The notes: a model not told the origin generated them from the sequence alone. A DNA stretch of 64,000 nt from an uncultured Pelagibacteraceae bacterium (GCA_902590295.1 CACIWH010000001.1:1-64000), one strand, 5' to 3'. Counted from the first letter of the stretch, positions 24,707 through 34,182 are shown. Translations and numbers: made by a program.

Positions 24707-24721
24707 GAACAAAATAAGAAC
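24707..24721 (+). promoter_or_regulatory. SOS (LexA) box before umuD
   Basis: GAAC-AAAATAA-GAAC is a perfect match to the alphaproteobacterial LexA motif (GTTC-N7-GTTC on the other strand). It ends only 4 bases before the umuD ATG, with no clear Shine-Dalgarno between, so the site likely overlaps the transcription start and the message may be leaderless or nearly so. Confidence 0.8.
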
Positions 24722-24725
24722 ATTT

Positions 24726-25121
24726 ATGAAGATTACAATACCTTATTATTTACATAAAGCTGGGGCTGGTTTTCCATCTCCTGCTACAGACTATATAGAA
24801 GAAGATATAGACCTCAATGTTCATCTAATAAGAAATGTTCCGGCAACTTTTGTAATTAGAGTACAAGGTAAATCCATGACTGATGTTGGTATTAATGATG
24901 GAGATATATTGGTAGTTGATAAAAGTTTAAAACCAAAAAATTTTTCAACTGTAATTGCAAATGTTCACGATGAATTAGTTGTTAAAAGTTTTGTTCAAGA
25001 AAGAGATAAAAAGTTTCTCACTTCAGGATCTAAAAACTTTAAAGATCGAATTTTAATTAACGAAGAAGAAGATATTTTTATTTGGGGAGTTGTAACTTAT
25101 GTCATCCACTCAGTTTACTAA
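24726..25121 (+). CDS. umuD: UmuD, LexA-like self-cleaving polymerase V subunit
   Basis: A 131-residue S24-family protein. The cleavage site Ala14-Gly15 is followed by FPSPATDYIEE, as in UmuD. The catalytic dyad is Ser50 (GKSMTDVGINDGD) and Lys87 (VVKSF). RecA-stimulated cleavage yields UmuD', which joins UmuC as DNA polymerase V for translesion synthesis. A perfect SOS box sits directly before the start. The gene overlaps umuC by 23 bases. Confidence 0.95.
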   Translation: MKITIPYYLHKAGAGFPSPATDYIEEDIDLNVHLIRNVPATFVIRVQGKSMTDVGINDGDILVVDKSLKPKNFSTVIANVHDELVVKSFVQERDKKFLTSGSKNFKDRILINEEEDIFIWGVVTYVIHSVY

Positions 25122-26379
25122 AAAAATAGCACTAGTAGATTGTAATTCTTTCTATGTGTCTTGTGAAAGATTATTCAATCCTAAAATAAGAAAAAAACCT
25201 GTCGTTGTTTTATCTAACAATGATGGCTGCATCATTTCAAGATCTAATGAAGCAAAAGCTCTTGGAATAAAAATGGGAGAACCGTATTTCAAAGCAAAGG
25301 ATGTAATTGTTAAAAATAATGTACAAGTTTTTTCTTCAAACTATTCTTTGTACGGAGATTTATCAAGAAGAGTAATGAGAACATTAAAAAGATTTAATTC
25401 CGATATAGAAGTATACTCGATAGATGAAGCATTTATGGATTTATCAAATTTTCCAGATGATGAAATAGTAAATGTTGGTAGAGAGATAAGAGATACAGTA
25501 TTACAATGGACTGGTATACCAACTAGTATTGGAATAGCAAAAACTAAAACTCTGAGCAAGGTTGCAAATCATATTGCAAAGAAAAAACAATCAGGTGTTA
25601 CAAGTTTGATTGGTATTGAAAATCTAGATCCAATACTAGAAAAAATAGAAATAAATGATGTATGGGGAGTTGGTAGACAGTTAACTAAATTTTATCAAAA
25701 AAATGGAATTTACAATGCTAAACAATTGAAAAATAAATCTAATACTTGGATAAAAAAATCTTCAAATGTTTTAAGTTCAAGGACAGCAATGGAACTAAGA
25801 GGCATACCATGTATAGATCTTGAAAAGACAGCTTCAAAAAGAAAAAGCTGTGTAGTGTCACGTTCTTTTGGTAAAAGAGTTGAAAGTTTTCAAGAATTGA
25901 AAGAAGCGGTTGCAAATTATTGTTTGAATGCTTCAGAGAAAGTAAGATCAGAATCTTTAGTCGCAAAATCAATAACAGTGTTTGTTAGAACAAGTCCTTT
26001 TCAAAGAAACTTTGGTTATTACTCGAATTCTAAAACGATAGATTTTCCAATTGCAACAAACAACAGTATTGAGATAGTGAAAGCAGCCGTTTCTATTCTA
26101 GAAAATATTTTTAAAAATGGTTATCGTTATCAAAAAGCGGGAGTGATGCTAACAGGCTTATCGAATGATACTGAAAGAAAAAATTTATTTTCATCTGATA
26201 GAGATGAAAAAATAAATAGTTTAATGAGATCAATTGATAATACTAACTATCGATATGGTAGATCTACTTTAAGCCTTGCAAGTGCTGGGGTTCACAAAAA
26301 ATGGAATATGAGAAGAGAGTATTCATCAAAGATAGATACTGCAGATTTCTACTGCATGCCAAAAATTAGGATAGGCTAA
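25099..26379 (+). CDS. umuC: UmuC, Y-family DNA polymerase V catalytic subunit
   Basis: A 426-residue Y-family polymerase. The catalytic carboxylates sit in ALVDCNSFYVSCERLF (near residue 12) and EVYSIDEAFMDLS (near residue 104). PVVVLSNNDGCIISRSNEAK and GIAKTKTLSKVANHIAKK are UmuC hallmarks, and the helix-hairpin-helix region NDVWGVGRQLTKFY and the C-terminal little-finger and UmuC tail domains are present. It copies past DNA lesions with low fidelity. Transcribed with umuD; ends 16 bases before the convergent Amt-SpoIIE gene. Confidence 0.96.
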   Translation: MSSTQFTKKIALVDCNSFYVSCERLFNPKIRKKPVVVLSNNDGCIISRSNEAKALGIKMGEPYFKAKDVIVKNNVQVFSSNYSLYGDLSRRVMRTLKRFNSDIEVYSIDEAFMDLSNFPDDEIVNVGREIRDTVLQWTGIPTSIGIAKTKTLSKVANHIAKKKQSGVTSLIGIENLDPILEKIEINDVWGVGRQLTKFYQKNGIYNAKQLKNKSNTWIKKSSNVLSSRTAMELRGIPCIDLEKTASKRKSCVVSRSFGKRVESFQELKEAVANYCLNASEKVRSESLVAKSITVFVRTSPFQRNFGYYSNSKTIDFPIATNNSIEIVKAAVSILENIFKNGYRYQKAGVMLTGLSNDTERKNLFSSDRDEKINSLMRSIDNTNYRYGRSTLSLASAGVHKKWNMRREYSSKIDTADFYCMPKIRIG

Positions 26380-26395
26380 TAGATAGTAAAAGTTT

Positions 26396-28546
26396 TTATT
26401 TACCTATAACAATAAGAGTAAGGTCGTCACTAAGATTTTTGTTATTTGCGTTAGCAGCAATTTCTTTAGCGATAAGATTTAATTCATCATCAGGGTTTTT
26501 ATTAAAGTTTCTGTTAATAACTTCTTTGGACCCTTCAATGCCAATCTCTTTATTATTTTTATCTAAACTTTCAGATAAACCATCAGTGAAAGCATAAAAT
26601 CTGTATCCGTTTAATTTAGATTTATTAACAAAATAATTAGATTTTGTAGCTTGTTTAATAACTCCTAGAGGAGGAGATTTGCTCTCAAATTCCTCAAAAT
26701 TACCTTTGTTATCTCTTATAATAGCTGGTTGATGGCCTGCATTTACCCATGAAATTTCATCTGTAATAATATTATAATTTCCAATAATTGACGTAACAAA
26801 CATTCCACCAGTTTTAGTTAAATGTAAATCATTATTCATGTGGAACGCCATTTCATTTACATCAACCTTATCACGAGACATGATTTCAAATAGAGTTGAG
26901 GCTTTTGCCATAACCATGCCTGCATGAATTCCTTTTCCAGCAACATCAGCAATTATGAAATAAACACTTTCGTTGTGGGGATAAAAACTAAAGAAATCTC
27001 CAGAAACCTCTCTTGCCGCAAGATTTATACCATGCACTGGATAATTATCTAAATTTCTTTTGGGTAAGAAATTTTCTTGTACTTTAACTGCAAGCTTAAC
27101 TTCTCCAGTTATTCTATCACGCCATTTTTTTTTCTCTATTTCACTAGTCTCTAATTTGCTCATTAATTTATTGTAATATAATCCAATGACACCTCCCGCT
27201 GTAAAAGGATCTTGAGGTCCCCTAATAGTCAAATCACCAGTTTCTGATTGTTTATCTAATATAGAAATTAAATCATGCTCTACTGATGTTGCATTATGTT
27301 CTGCAATATTAAGACCTAATTCTTCTTGAATAGGGCTAACTCTCAATGGATAAAAAGAATTTAAAATCTTTAACAGTGTAAAAGACCCTAAAAAAGCAAA
27401 TAAGCCTATGGCGATAACACCTATAAACTGAACTTTAATTTGTTCGAGTCTACTTAAATCAGTACCAAGAGTATCTAAATCACTAAAAAAACCAACTGCT
27501 AAAGTTCCCCAAACTCCTGCTGCAAGATGAACCGGGATTGCCCCTACAACATCATCGATTTCATATTTGTTTAATAATTCATTTACAAATATAGCTACCA
27601 CAGCACCAATAATTCCGACAAATATTGAAACTACTGATGTCATTGAATTACATCCTGCGGTGATTGCAACTAATCCAGCTAAAGGACCAAGGATGACATA
27701 ATATGGATCTGGTTTTTTAAATAATAAAAAAGATATTCCTAAACCTGTAAGCAAACCAAAAGAAGCTGATAAAAAAGTATTGATCAAAATAAGTGGAACA
27801 GCTTCATCCATTGCGCCATTACTTCCGCCATTAAACCCAAACCATCCAAACCAAAGAATTAAAGTACCAAGAACTGCTAAAGGAAAACTTGAACCTGTAA
27901 ATTTACCTTTATTTGCTTTTGAGTATTTACCAATTCTAGGACCTAATATTAAAACTGCAGAAAGTGCGATCCACCCTCCAACTGAGTGAACAATTGTACT
28001 CCCTGCAAAGTCTACGAATCCTATAGTGCTCAACCAACCTGTGGTATTTATCTGACCAGTAATGTCTAGCAATTGTCTCTCTACGTCCATATTATTTAAA
28101 TAACTTGATGACCAAGTCCAATGACCAACGATAGGATAAATTATTCCTGTAGCTAAAATGGTTATAATTATGTAGCCATTGAATTTCATACGCTCTGCAA
28201 CTGCGCCAGAAATAATTGTTGCAGCTGTAGCAACAAACATTGCTTGAAATACAAAGTATGTCATATATTCTGCAACATCTGTTTTAAAGAAAAACAAGTC
28301 AGTACCAAATAGACCATTATAGCTTTTGCCAAACATTAATCCGAAACCAAATATCCAAAAAATTACAACGGAAACCCCGAAATCAGCCGCATTTTTCAAG
28401 GCTACATTTATGCTATTTTTATACCGGGACAGACCAGTTTCCATACACATAAAACCAGCTTGCATAATAAAAACTAAAATAGCACAGTTTATTACCCAAA
28501 GTGTATCTACAAACGATTTTACAGACTCCAAATTAATAATCTCCAT
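26396..28546 (-). CDS. amt: Ammonium transporter fused to SpoIIE-type phosphatase
   Basis: A 716-residue single protein. Residues 1 to about 400 form an AmtB/Rh channel: the 11-helix pattern, the pore histidines His187 (TIVHSVGGW) and His340 (IPVHLAAG), and the family signature around residues 180-205. A linker (about 400-480) leads to a complete PP2C/SpoIIE phosphatase domain with AREVSGDFF (Asp517), IIADVAGKG (Asp534), FTDGLSES (Asp655) and NLSDDLTL (Asp707/708). Amt domains fused to signalling domains act as ammonium sensors (transceptors) in other bacteria. Here the output would be dephosphorylation of a STAS protein, and two STAS proteins are encoded at 5.3-5.9 kb. No GlnK-type gene adjoins it. 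Frame is continuous through the junction. Confidence 0.92.
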   Translation of the reverse strand: MEIINLESVKSFVDTLWVINCAILVFIMQAGFMCMETGLSRYKNSINVALKNAADFGVSVVIFWIFGFGLMFGKSYNGLFGTDLFFFKTDVAEYMTYFVFQAMFVATAATIISGAVAERMKFNGYIIITILATGIIYPIVGHWTWSSSYLNNMDVERQLLDITGQINTTGWLSTIGFVDFAGSTIVHSVGGWIALSAVLILGPRIGKYSKANKGKFTGSSFPLAVLGTLILWFGWFGFNGGSNGAMDEAVPLILINTFLSASFGLLTGLGISFLLFKKPDPYYVILGPLAGLVAITAGCNSMTSVVSIFVGIIGAVVAIFVNELLNKYEIDDVVGAIPVHLAAGVWGTLAVGFFSDLDTLGTDLSRLEQIKVQFIGVIAIGLFAFLGSFTLLKILNSFYPLRVSPIQEELGLNIAEHNATSVEHDLISILDKQSETGDLTIRGPQDPFTAGGVIGLYYNKLMSKLETSEIEKKKWRDRITGEVKLAVKVQENFLPKRNLDNYPVHGINLAAREVSGDFFSFYPHNESVYFIIADVAGKGIHAGMVMAKASTLFEIMSRDKVDVNEMAFHMNNDLHLTKTGGMFVTSIIGNYNIITDEISWVNAGHQPAIIRDNKGNFEEFESKSPPLGVIKQATKSNYFVNKSKLNGYRFYAFTDGLSESLDKNNKEIGIEGSKEVINRNFNKNPDDELNLIAKEIAANANNKNLSDDLTLIVIGK

Positions 28547-28561
28547 TTTAAAATTTTAGTA

Positions 28562-29431
28562 TTATTTAATAACTTTTACATCAAAAATATTCTGATTTGA
28601 GTTTCTATATTTTTCTAAATTTTCCCTTTTAGAAATTAAGATAACCAATAAATTGAATATAACTATCAGCAAAATAGGAATTAAAGTAATAACTGAAATT
28701 TTTTCATAAATTAAGAATATATATATAAAAAAAAATAATATTGATCTAATTAAAACATTAAATTTAAAAACTGCTATTATTGAAAGAGAATGTACAACAA
28801 GGTTTTTAAAGCTCATTTTAGACGGTCCAAAGTATCTAGTGCCTCTTTCTGAAGGTGTCCCAATTTTAAGTTTTGAAATTTTTGATAAAGCCCCTGAAAA
28901 ACTACTCCATGTGGCCTTTTCGTTAGTCATGCTTTTCACTAATTCTTTTGGAAGGCATGTAAAATTTCCAAATTTTATAGATCTTCCAGTAAAGGTAAAT
29001 GTAATAAGTTTGTGAAAAAAATAACAAAATTTAAAAAAAAATCCCTCTGATCTTTTAACTCTCTCACAAACTATTGGCAAATCAGACTGAGGTTCAATTT
29101 TTTTTATTAAATCTTTTATTTCATCAGGTCTATCTTCACCATCTGAGTCCATAGGTATAACGTAATCAAAATTATCATTTTCTAAGATAAATTTTAGACC
29201 TATTGCGATGGACCTGGCATGACCAACATTTTCTTTTAAATTTATAATTTTTATAGAATTTATTTTTGAGTAGCTGGGAAAACTGTTAGGAACTTTTTCA
29301 GTTGATCCATCATTTACAACCATAATAGAGATAATATGATCTATATCACTAACATGATGGTTGATATTTTCAAGAAGCTTAAGTAGAGAATGCCAGTCGT
29401 TATAAAGGGGTATTAATATTTTAATTTTCAT
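28562..29431 (-). CDS. Family 2 glycosyltransferase with C-terminal membrane anchors
   Basis: A 289-residue GT-A glycosyltransferase. IKILIPLYNDWHSLLKLL, VNDGST and the metal-binding VIPMDSDGEDRPDE are typical of polyprenyl-phosphate sugar transferases (DPM1/ArnC-like), and two C-terminal membrane helices (about residues 220-240 and 248-268) fit that group. It likely loads a sugar on a lipid carrier for the GT39-type enzyme at 29553-30875. Its ATG overlaps the stop of a 42-residue membrane protein (ATGA). Confidence 0.85.
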   Translation of the reverse strand: MKIKILIPLYNDWHSLLKLLENINHHVSDIDHIISIMVVNDGSTEKVPNSFPSYSKINSIKIINLKENVGHARSIAIGLKFILENDNFDYVIPMDSDGEDRPDEIKDLIKKIEPQSDLPIVCERVKRSEGFFFKFCYFFHKLITFTFTGRSIKFGNFTCLPKELVKSMTNEKATWSSFSGALSKISKLKIGTPSERGTRYFGPSKMSFKNLVVHSLSIIAVFKFNVLIRSILFFFIYIFLIYEKISVITLIPILLIVIFNLLVILISKRENLEKYRNSNQNIFDVKVIK

Positions 29432-29556
29432 ATTGAATTTATTGAACTCAAAAATCTTATTAAGGATGCAAATATTCCGTGCCCTGAAAATTCTATCACA
29501 GCAATTATAAAAATTATTAATATTAATTTTTTATTTTTTTCTAAAAATTCATTCAT
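29428..29556 (-). CDS. Small coupled membrane protein, 42 residues
   Basis: A short frame encoding MNEFLEKNKK, a hydrophobic helix (about residues 11-22, LILIIFIIAVI) and an amphipathic tail ending in LIRFLSSINSI. It overlaps the GT39-type gene at its start and the GT2 gene at its end, each by the 4-base ATGA arrangement, so all three are translationally coupled. This exact tiling makes a real gene likely despite its size. No family is recognised; a flippase- or GtrA-remnant-like role, or a small subunit of the glycosylation pair, is possible. Confidence 0.7.
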   Translation of the reverse strand: MNEFLEKNKKLILIIFIIAVIEFSGHGIFASLIRFLSSINSI

Positions 29557-30875
29557 TTATTACCAAGGCATATACTGTCAATACAAATATAAACATTATA
29601 AGTGTCTAGCTTATTTTGATCAACCTCGCCATCCCAAACTGGTCTAGTTTTTAAATGATATGATAAATTTCCTGCATTCCACTCGTTGCCTAAAACAACA
29701 TTTATTGGTTCTTTAAATTCTCTATTCCATCTCAATTGAACTTTATCTGCAATTTGTTTACCAGGATAATCAGTTCTTTTATTAGTTTCCGTTATTGAAA
29801 CGTAAGCATATGTAATTGGGGATAAAAGAAATAAAATTAAAAATGATATCATAAAACTTTTATAATTTTGTTTTACAATGTATTTTTGGAAAATATAAAC
29901 CAACAAAGTTCCAAAAAATAAATAAAAAGGTGTCATCCACATTGTTCTTATTTTTGAACCCATTATCATAGATGTAAAAAGAATTAAAAAAATTGGTAAA
30001 AGATTTATTGCTAATAAAAATAAAAGTTTTCTATCCTTTAAATTATAACTAATTTTAATTTTTTTTATGAGAAAATATAACATAACGAAAAATGGAACTA
30101 ATATTCCAATTTGTTTAAATATAAATATTACTGGATAAATAAGATGATTTAAAAAAGTTGGGCTGTCTGCACTAGATCTCGCTAGTCCATAAGTTATTGT
30201 AATAAAATCATTATTAAATAACCAGATAATGTGTGGAATTAATAAAACTAAAAAAACTTCGACAGAAATTAAATAATTAAAATGAAATTTTTTTTCTTTC
30301 TTAAAAAATATTAAATAAATAAAAAGTATATCAATTGCTATTAGTAAATAAATAAATAGATATTTAGATAAAAACCCACCAACAGCAAAAATTCCAACAA
30401 TAACACAATCTTTTAATTTAGGTATTTTTTGATTAAAGACTTTCCATGAATAATAAACTGTCAAAACCCAAAAAGGAATTTGACAAACGTTCACGTTAAA
30501 TTCGGGGGTCGTGAAATTGTAAAAATAAATACCCTCTAACAATAAAACAGATATGACCGCTAAAATTTCATTATTTAAAATTTCTTTACTGAACTGAAAA
30601 ATTACAAAAAATGAAAAAATTATAAAGATCTGACTAAGGAGATAATATGCCCAATCGATTGAACCAAAAATATTATAAAAAATTTCTACTATAAATGCGC
30701 TCATTGGAGGATGTTTATTAAAACCCCAATCTAAATTACTACCCCAGGCTAAAGCTTCGATTGTATCGAGTGGAAGGTTGTTATTTGTTAAAGATGGAAC
30801 CAGAGTCCATAAAATTAAATGGATTACCAAAAAAATATAAAAAAGATTTTTTATTTGCTTTTTATAAATCACCAT
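29553..30875 (-). CDS. GT39/ArnT-like membrane glycosyltransferase
   Basis: A 440-residue protein with about ten hydrophobic segments. The first periplasmic loop has LPLDTIEALAWGSNLDWGFNKHPPM, matching the DE-containing motif and HPP of the PMT_2/ArnT family (dolichyl-phosphate-mannose-type). The C-terminal part is a small soluble domain with a cysteine pair (YICIDSICLGN). It probably transfers a sugar from a polyprenyl-phosphate donor to a lipid, glycan or protein outside the inner membrane. First gene of a coupled three-gene unit with the 42-residue protein and the GT2 enzyme. Confidence 0.8.
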   Translation of the reverse strand: MVIYKKQIKNLFYIFLVIHLILWTLVPSLTNNNLPLDTIEALAWGSNLDWGFNKHPPMSAFIVEIFYNIFGSIDWAYYLLSQIFIIFSFFVIFQFSKEILNNEILAVISVLLLEGIYFYNFTTPEFNVNVCQIPFWVLTVYYSWKVFNQKIPKLKDCVIVGIFAVGGFLSKYLFIYLLIAIDILFIYLIFFKKEKKFHFNYLISVEVFLVLLIPHIIWLFNNDFITITYGLARSSADSPTFLNHLIYPVIFIFKQIGILVPFFVMLYFLIKKIKISYNLKDRKLLFLLAINLLPIFLILFTSMIMGSKIRTMWMTPFYLFFGTLLVYIFQKYIVKQNYKSFMISFLILFLLSPITYAYVSITETNKRTDYPGKQIADKVQLRWNREFKEPINVVLGNEWNAGNLSYHLKTRPVWDGEVDQNKLDTYNVYICIDSICLGNK

Positions 30876-30953
30876 TTATTTGAATTTATACAATTAAACC
30901 TTGCTTGACACTACCTATTTGCTGAATATACTTCGAGCGTTTTAAAATAGATA

Positions 30954-31373
30954 ATGGTTAGAATTTCTAAAACTTACGTTCCAAAAGAATCGGAAAAGTA
31001 TATGTGTGAAAAACATAAAGTGTTTTTTAAAAATAAACTATTAGCTTGGAAGAAGGACCTGGTTAGATCAAATAATGAAGCTTTGTATAATAGTTCTATG
31101 GATGATAACAGTACGTCTGCAGATATTGTGGATCAAGCAAGCTCTTATACAGACAAAAATGTTGAGATGAGAGCAATCAACCGACAAATAAAACTGATAT
31201 CAAAAATAGACTCGGCTTTGAGAAAAATTAAAGATGGAACGTATGGGTTCTGTGAGGAGACTGGAGAACCAATCGGAATTAAAAGACTTATAGCTAGACC
31301 AGTTGCAACTTTGTCTATTGCTGCTCAAGAAAAACACGAAAAAGAGGAAAAAGTTTACGCAGACGATGTTTAA
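30954..31373 (+). CDS. dksA: RNA polymerase-binding factor DksA
   Basis: A 139-residue DksA/TraR protein. The coiled-coil tip carries Asp57, Asp60 and Ala62 (ADIVDQASS). The zinc-finger region keeps only one of four cysteines: GFCEETGEPIG (Cys100) and ATLSIAAQE in place of the second pair, a zinc-independent form found in alphaproteobacteria. It binds the RNA polymerase secondary channel and works with ppGpp to adjust stable RNA and amino-acid promoters. Its 3' end overlaps the convergent GST gene by 4 bases. Confidence 0.93.
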   Translation: MVRISKTYVPKESEKYMCEKHKVFFKNKLLAWKKDLVRSNNEALYNSSMDDNSTSADIVDQASSYTDKNVEMRAINRQIKLISKIDSALRKIKDGTYGFCEETGEPIGIKRLIARPVATLSIAAQEKHEKEEKVYADDV

Positions 31374-31990
31374 GGTTTTGGAATTTTTTCTCCTTTATTT
31401 AAATAATCGTATCCCTTTATAACAGCATCTCTCTCGGATATTTCTAAATACCATCTAGAAAGGTTTTTGTAATTTTTAAGTCCTATATCGTGCCAATCGT
31501 GTCTTGCAATCCAAGGGAAGGTTGCAATATCTGCTATTGTGTAATTTTCTCCGGCAAGATACTTAGAAACTGATAATCTTTCATCTAAATTTTTATAGAT
31601 TGAAGTTGATATTTTGAAATATCTGTTTTCACCAAATTCGCTTTTGCCTGGATTGTAATGATGAAACTGATGATGTTGTCCTAGCATTGGTCCCACATAA
31701 CCCATTTGAGCCATCAACCATTGTGTAACAATATTTTTATTATCAAAGAACTTTCCGCTCTTTTCAGCAAGGTAAATTAGAATAGCTCCAGACTCAAAAA
31801 TTATTTCATTGTTATCGTGGTCTTTTATAACAGGTATTTTGCTGAACGGGCTAATCTTTTTAAACTCAAGTTTAAATTGATCACCCTTATTTAAGTCAAT
31901 TGTATTTACATTATATTTAAATCCAATTTCCTCTAACATAATTGATATTTTTTTACCGTTAGGAGTATTTGCAGTATATAACTCAATCAC
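31370..31990 (-). CDS. Glutathione S-transferase, YfcG/YghU-like
   Basis: A 206-residue GST. The thioredoxin-fold N-terminus has ELYTANTPNGKKISIMLEEIG with the conserved Asn and Pro region KIPVIKD and the glutathione-contact IFESGAILIYLAEKSG. The all-helical C-terminus includes FHHYNPG and YLAGENYTIADIATFPW. The TPNG start and overall size match the YfcG/YghU disulfide-bond oxidoreductase-type GSTs. It overlaps the start of the ferredoxin reductase gene by 8 bases, so the two are co-transcribed. Confidence 0.88.
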   Translation of the reverse strand: MIELYTANTPNGKKISIMLEEIGFKYNVNTIDLNKGDQFKLEFKKISPFSKIPVIKDHDNNEIIFESGAILIYLAEKSGKFFDNKNIVTQWLMAQMGYVGPMLGQHHQFHHYNPGKSEFGENRYFKISTSIYKNLDERLSVSKYLAGENYTIADIATFPWIARHDWHDIGLKNYKNLSRWYLEISERDAVIKGYDYLNKGEKIPKP

Positions 31991-33001
31991 TTTTTACACC
32001 AAGTCTATTCTTTATAGTTTTAGAAGATGTGGTGAATTCAAATCTATATTTTTCATTTGGTCTTGCTAATTTAAAACAAGCCCTTGCTGCTAGCGCTCCT
32101 TCGTGAAAACCAGATAAAATAAGTTTTAATTTGCCAGGATAACTACATATGTCACCAACTGCATAGATACCTTTTTGATTTGTTTCAAATTTCTCAGTAT
32201 CTACCTCAATTGTTTTTTTATCAAGATTCAGTCCCCAGTTGGCAATTGGTCCAAGCTGCATAATCAATCCAAAAAAGCCAAGCATATAATCTGTTTTAAA
32301 TGTTTTAACTTCTTTGTTTTCGTGTGTAATTTCTACACTTTCTAAATTGCTTAATCCCCCTATTCCACTTAATTGATACTTGGTGAATAAATTTATTTTG
32401 CCTGATTTTGCTAATTCATGGACTTTATCAACGGTAGCATTAGCACCTCTAAACTCATCTCTTCTGTGAATTAGGTTAACTTTTGAAGTTTTTGATAGTT
32501 CTACTGCCCAATCAAGTGCACTATCCCCACCACCAAAAATAGTAACAGTTTTTCCCTCAAATATTTTTTTATTTTTTATAGAATAAAATATAGACTTATT
32601 TTCAAACTGTTCACACTCTTTTAAAGAAAATTTTCTTGGCTCAAAAGAACCTACGCCGCCAGCAATAATAACATTTGGGGTGCTAAATTTTGTACCATTA
32701 CTAGTTTTAACTTCCCAAGTATTGTTATCTTTTTTTACTTCATCAACTCTTTCATTTAAATGAAATTTTATTTTGAAAGGTTCAAGTTGTTTAATTAAAT
32801 TTTGTGTTAACTCTTCTCCTGTGCATTCGGGTATTGCAGGAATATCATAAATAGGTTTATCTGGATAAAGTTCTATACACTGGCCACCAATTTTATCTAA
32901 GTTATCAACTATCTGACAATCCAGCCCAATTATTTTTAATTGATGTGCAGTAAATAATCCTGTTGGTCCTGCTCCAATTATTAAAGCATCTGTTTTTATC
33001 A

Positions 33002-33002
<1 letters not shown>
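31983..33002 (-). CDS. Ferredoxin-NADP reductase, TrxB-like (FNR type 2)
   Basis: A 339-residue FAD/NAD(P) flavoprotein. The FAD motif is GAGPTGLFTAHQL at the start, the NAD(P) motif is VTIFGGGDSALDWAVEL near residue 158, and the C-terminal FAD contact is GIYAVGDICSYPGK. It lacks the CxxC pair of thioredoxin reductase, which fits the ycgT/YumC-type ferredoxin-NADP reductase. Its start is coupled to the end of the ferredoxin gene (1-base overlap), the probable redox partner. Confidence 0.92.
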
Positions 33003-33378
<376 letters not shown>

Positions 33379-33403
33379 AAAATTTCAACTCGGTTGAAGC
33401 TTA

Positions 33404-34168
33404 TTATGCTCTTCTTCCTGAGTTTGCAACTGCACAAGACCATATAATAATACCGAAAGCGATCTTATTAACGAAGTCTGCTAAGTTGTAAATTACGTTT
33501 AATGAGTTAGCGTCTACTCCACCTGTTAAGTATCCGAAGATATAACCTAGTGGGTAAATAGCCCAACCTACAGTAACGATCATTCTTAAAGCGCTGAATG
33601 CTGTTACTAATGATTTGTTACCAGATTTAGCAGCAACTTTACCTGCTTCACCAGAAAAGATTTCATATAAAATGTAAATCCATCCAGCCATTCCGATTAC
33701 AAAACCAAGAGTAGCATTTATCATTCCTGCTTCTCCAAGATAACCACCAATTAACATCACTAAAGAACCGATTAAAATTCTCCAGAATATTCCTGTTGGT
33801 ACTTTCTTAACTGCAGATAGAATTAGATAAAATTCTACTAACTGTAGTGGTACAGTAATTAACCAATCGATGTATCTGTAAACAGTTGGAGTATCACCTG
33901 TTTCAACCCAAACCGCTCTCATGTACATATAGTGGATAAATGCAATACCTGTTACTAATCCAGCTACGTTTACTGATTTTCTCCACTGAGCACCGACGTT
34001 TGCTTGCTCCATAAAGAAAAATGCTGTAGCTGCCAACATACCCATTGAAATTAGCCAAAATGAAATACCTACGAAATCATCTGTAGCTAAGAAGGCTGTT
34101 GCTGAGTTAGCTGCTGTAGTAGCTCCGAAAAGAACTAGCACTAAAGCTAACATTTTCATTGTTTTCAT
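33404..34168 (-). CDS. Proteorhodopsin, blue-tuned (Gln at spectral position)
   Basis: A 254-residue seven-helix rhodopsin after a short signal-like start. Proton-pump residues are intact: His79, Asp101 acceptor (YRYIDWLITVPL), Glu112 donor (QLVEFYLIL) and the retinal Lys235 (DFVNKIAFG). Glutamine at residue 109 corresponds to position 105 of the reference protein, the residue set as Gln in blue-absorbing and Leu in green-absorbing forms. It pumps protons with light and is a SAR11 hallmark. A strong ribosome site (AGAGGGAG) lies 6 bases before the ATG. Monocistronic by the terminator. Confidence 0.97.
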   Translation of the reverse strand: MKTMKMLALVLVLFGATTAANSATAFLATDDFVGISFWLISMGMLAATAFFFMEQANVGAQWRKSVNVAGLVTGIAFIHYMYMRAVWVETGDTPTVYRYIDWLITVPLQLVEFYLILSAVKKVPTGIFWRILIGSLVMLIGGYLGEAGMINATLGFVIGMAGWIYILYEIFSGEAGKVAAKSGNKSLVTAFSALRMIVTVGWAIYPLGYIFGYLTGGVDANSLNVIYNLADFVNKIAFGIIIWSCAVANSGRRA

Positions 34169-34174
34169 AAAAAA

Positions 34175-34182
34175 CTCCCTCT
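34175..34182 (-). promoter_or_regulatory. Strong ribosome binding site of proteorhodopsin
   Basis: AGAGGGAG on the coding strand, six bases before the start. It is one of the strongest Shine-Dalgarno matches in a window where most genes have weak or no such site, in line with high expression. Confidence 0.8.
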
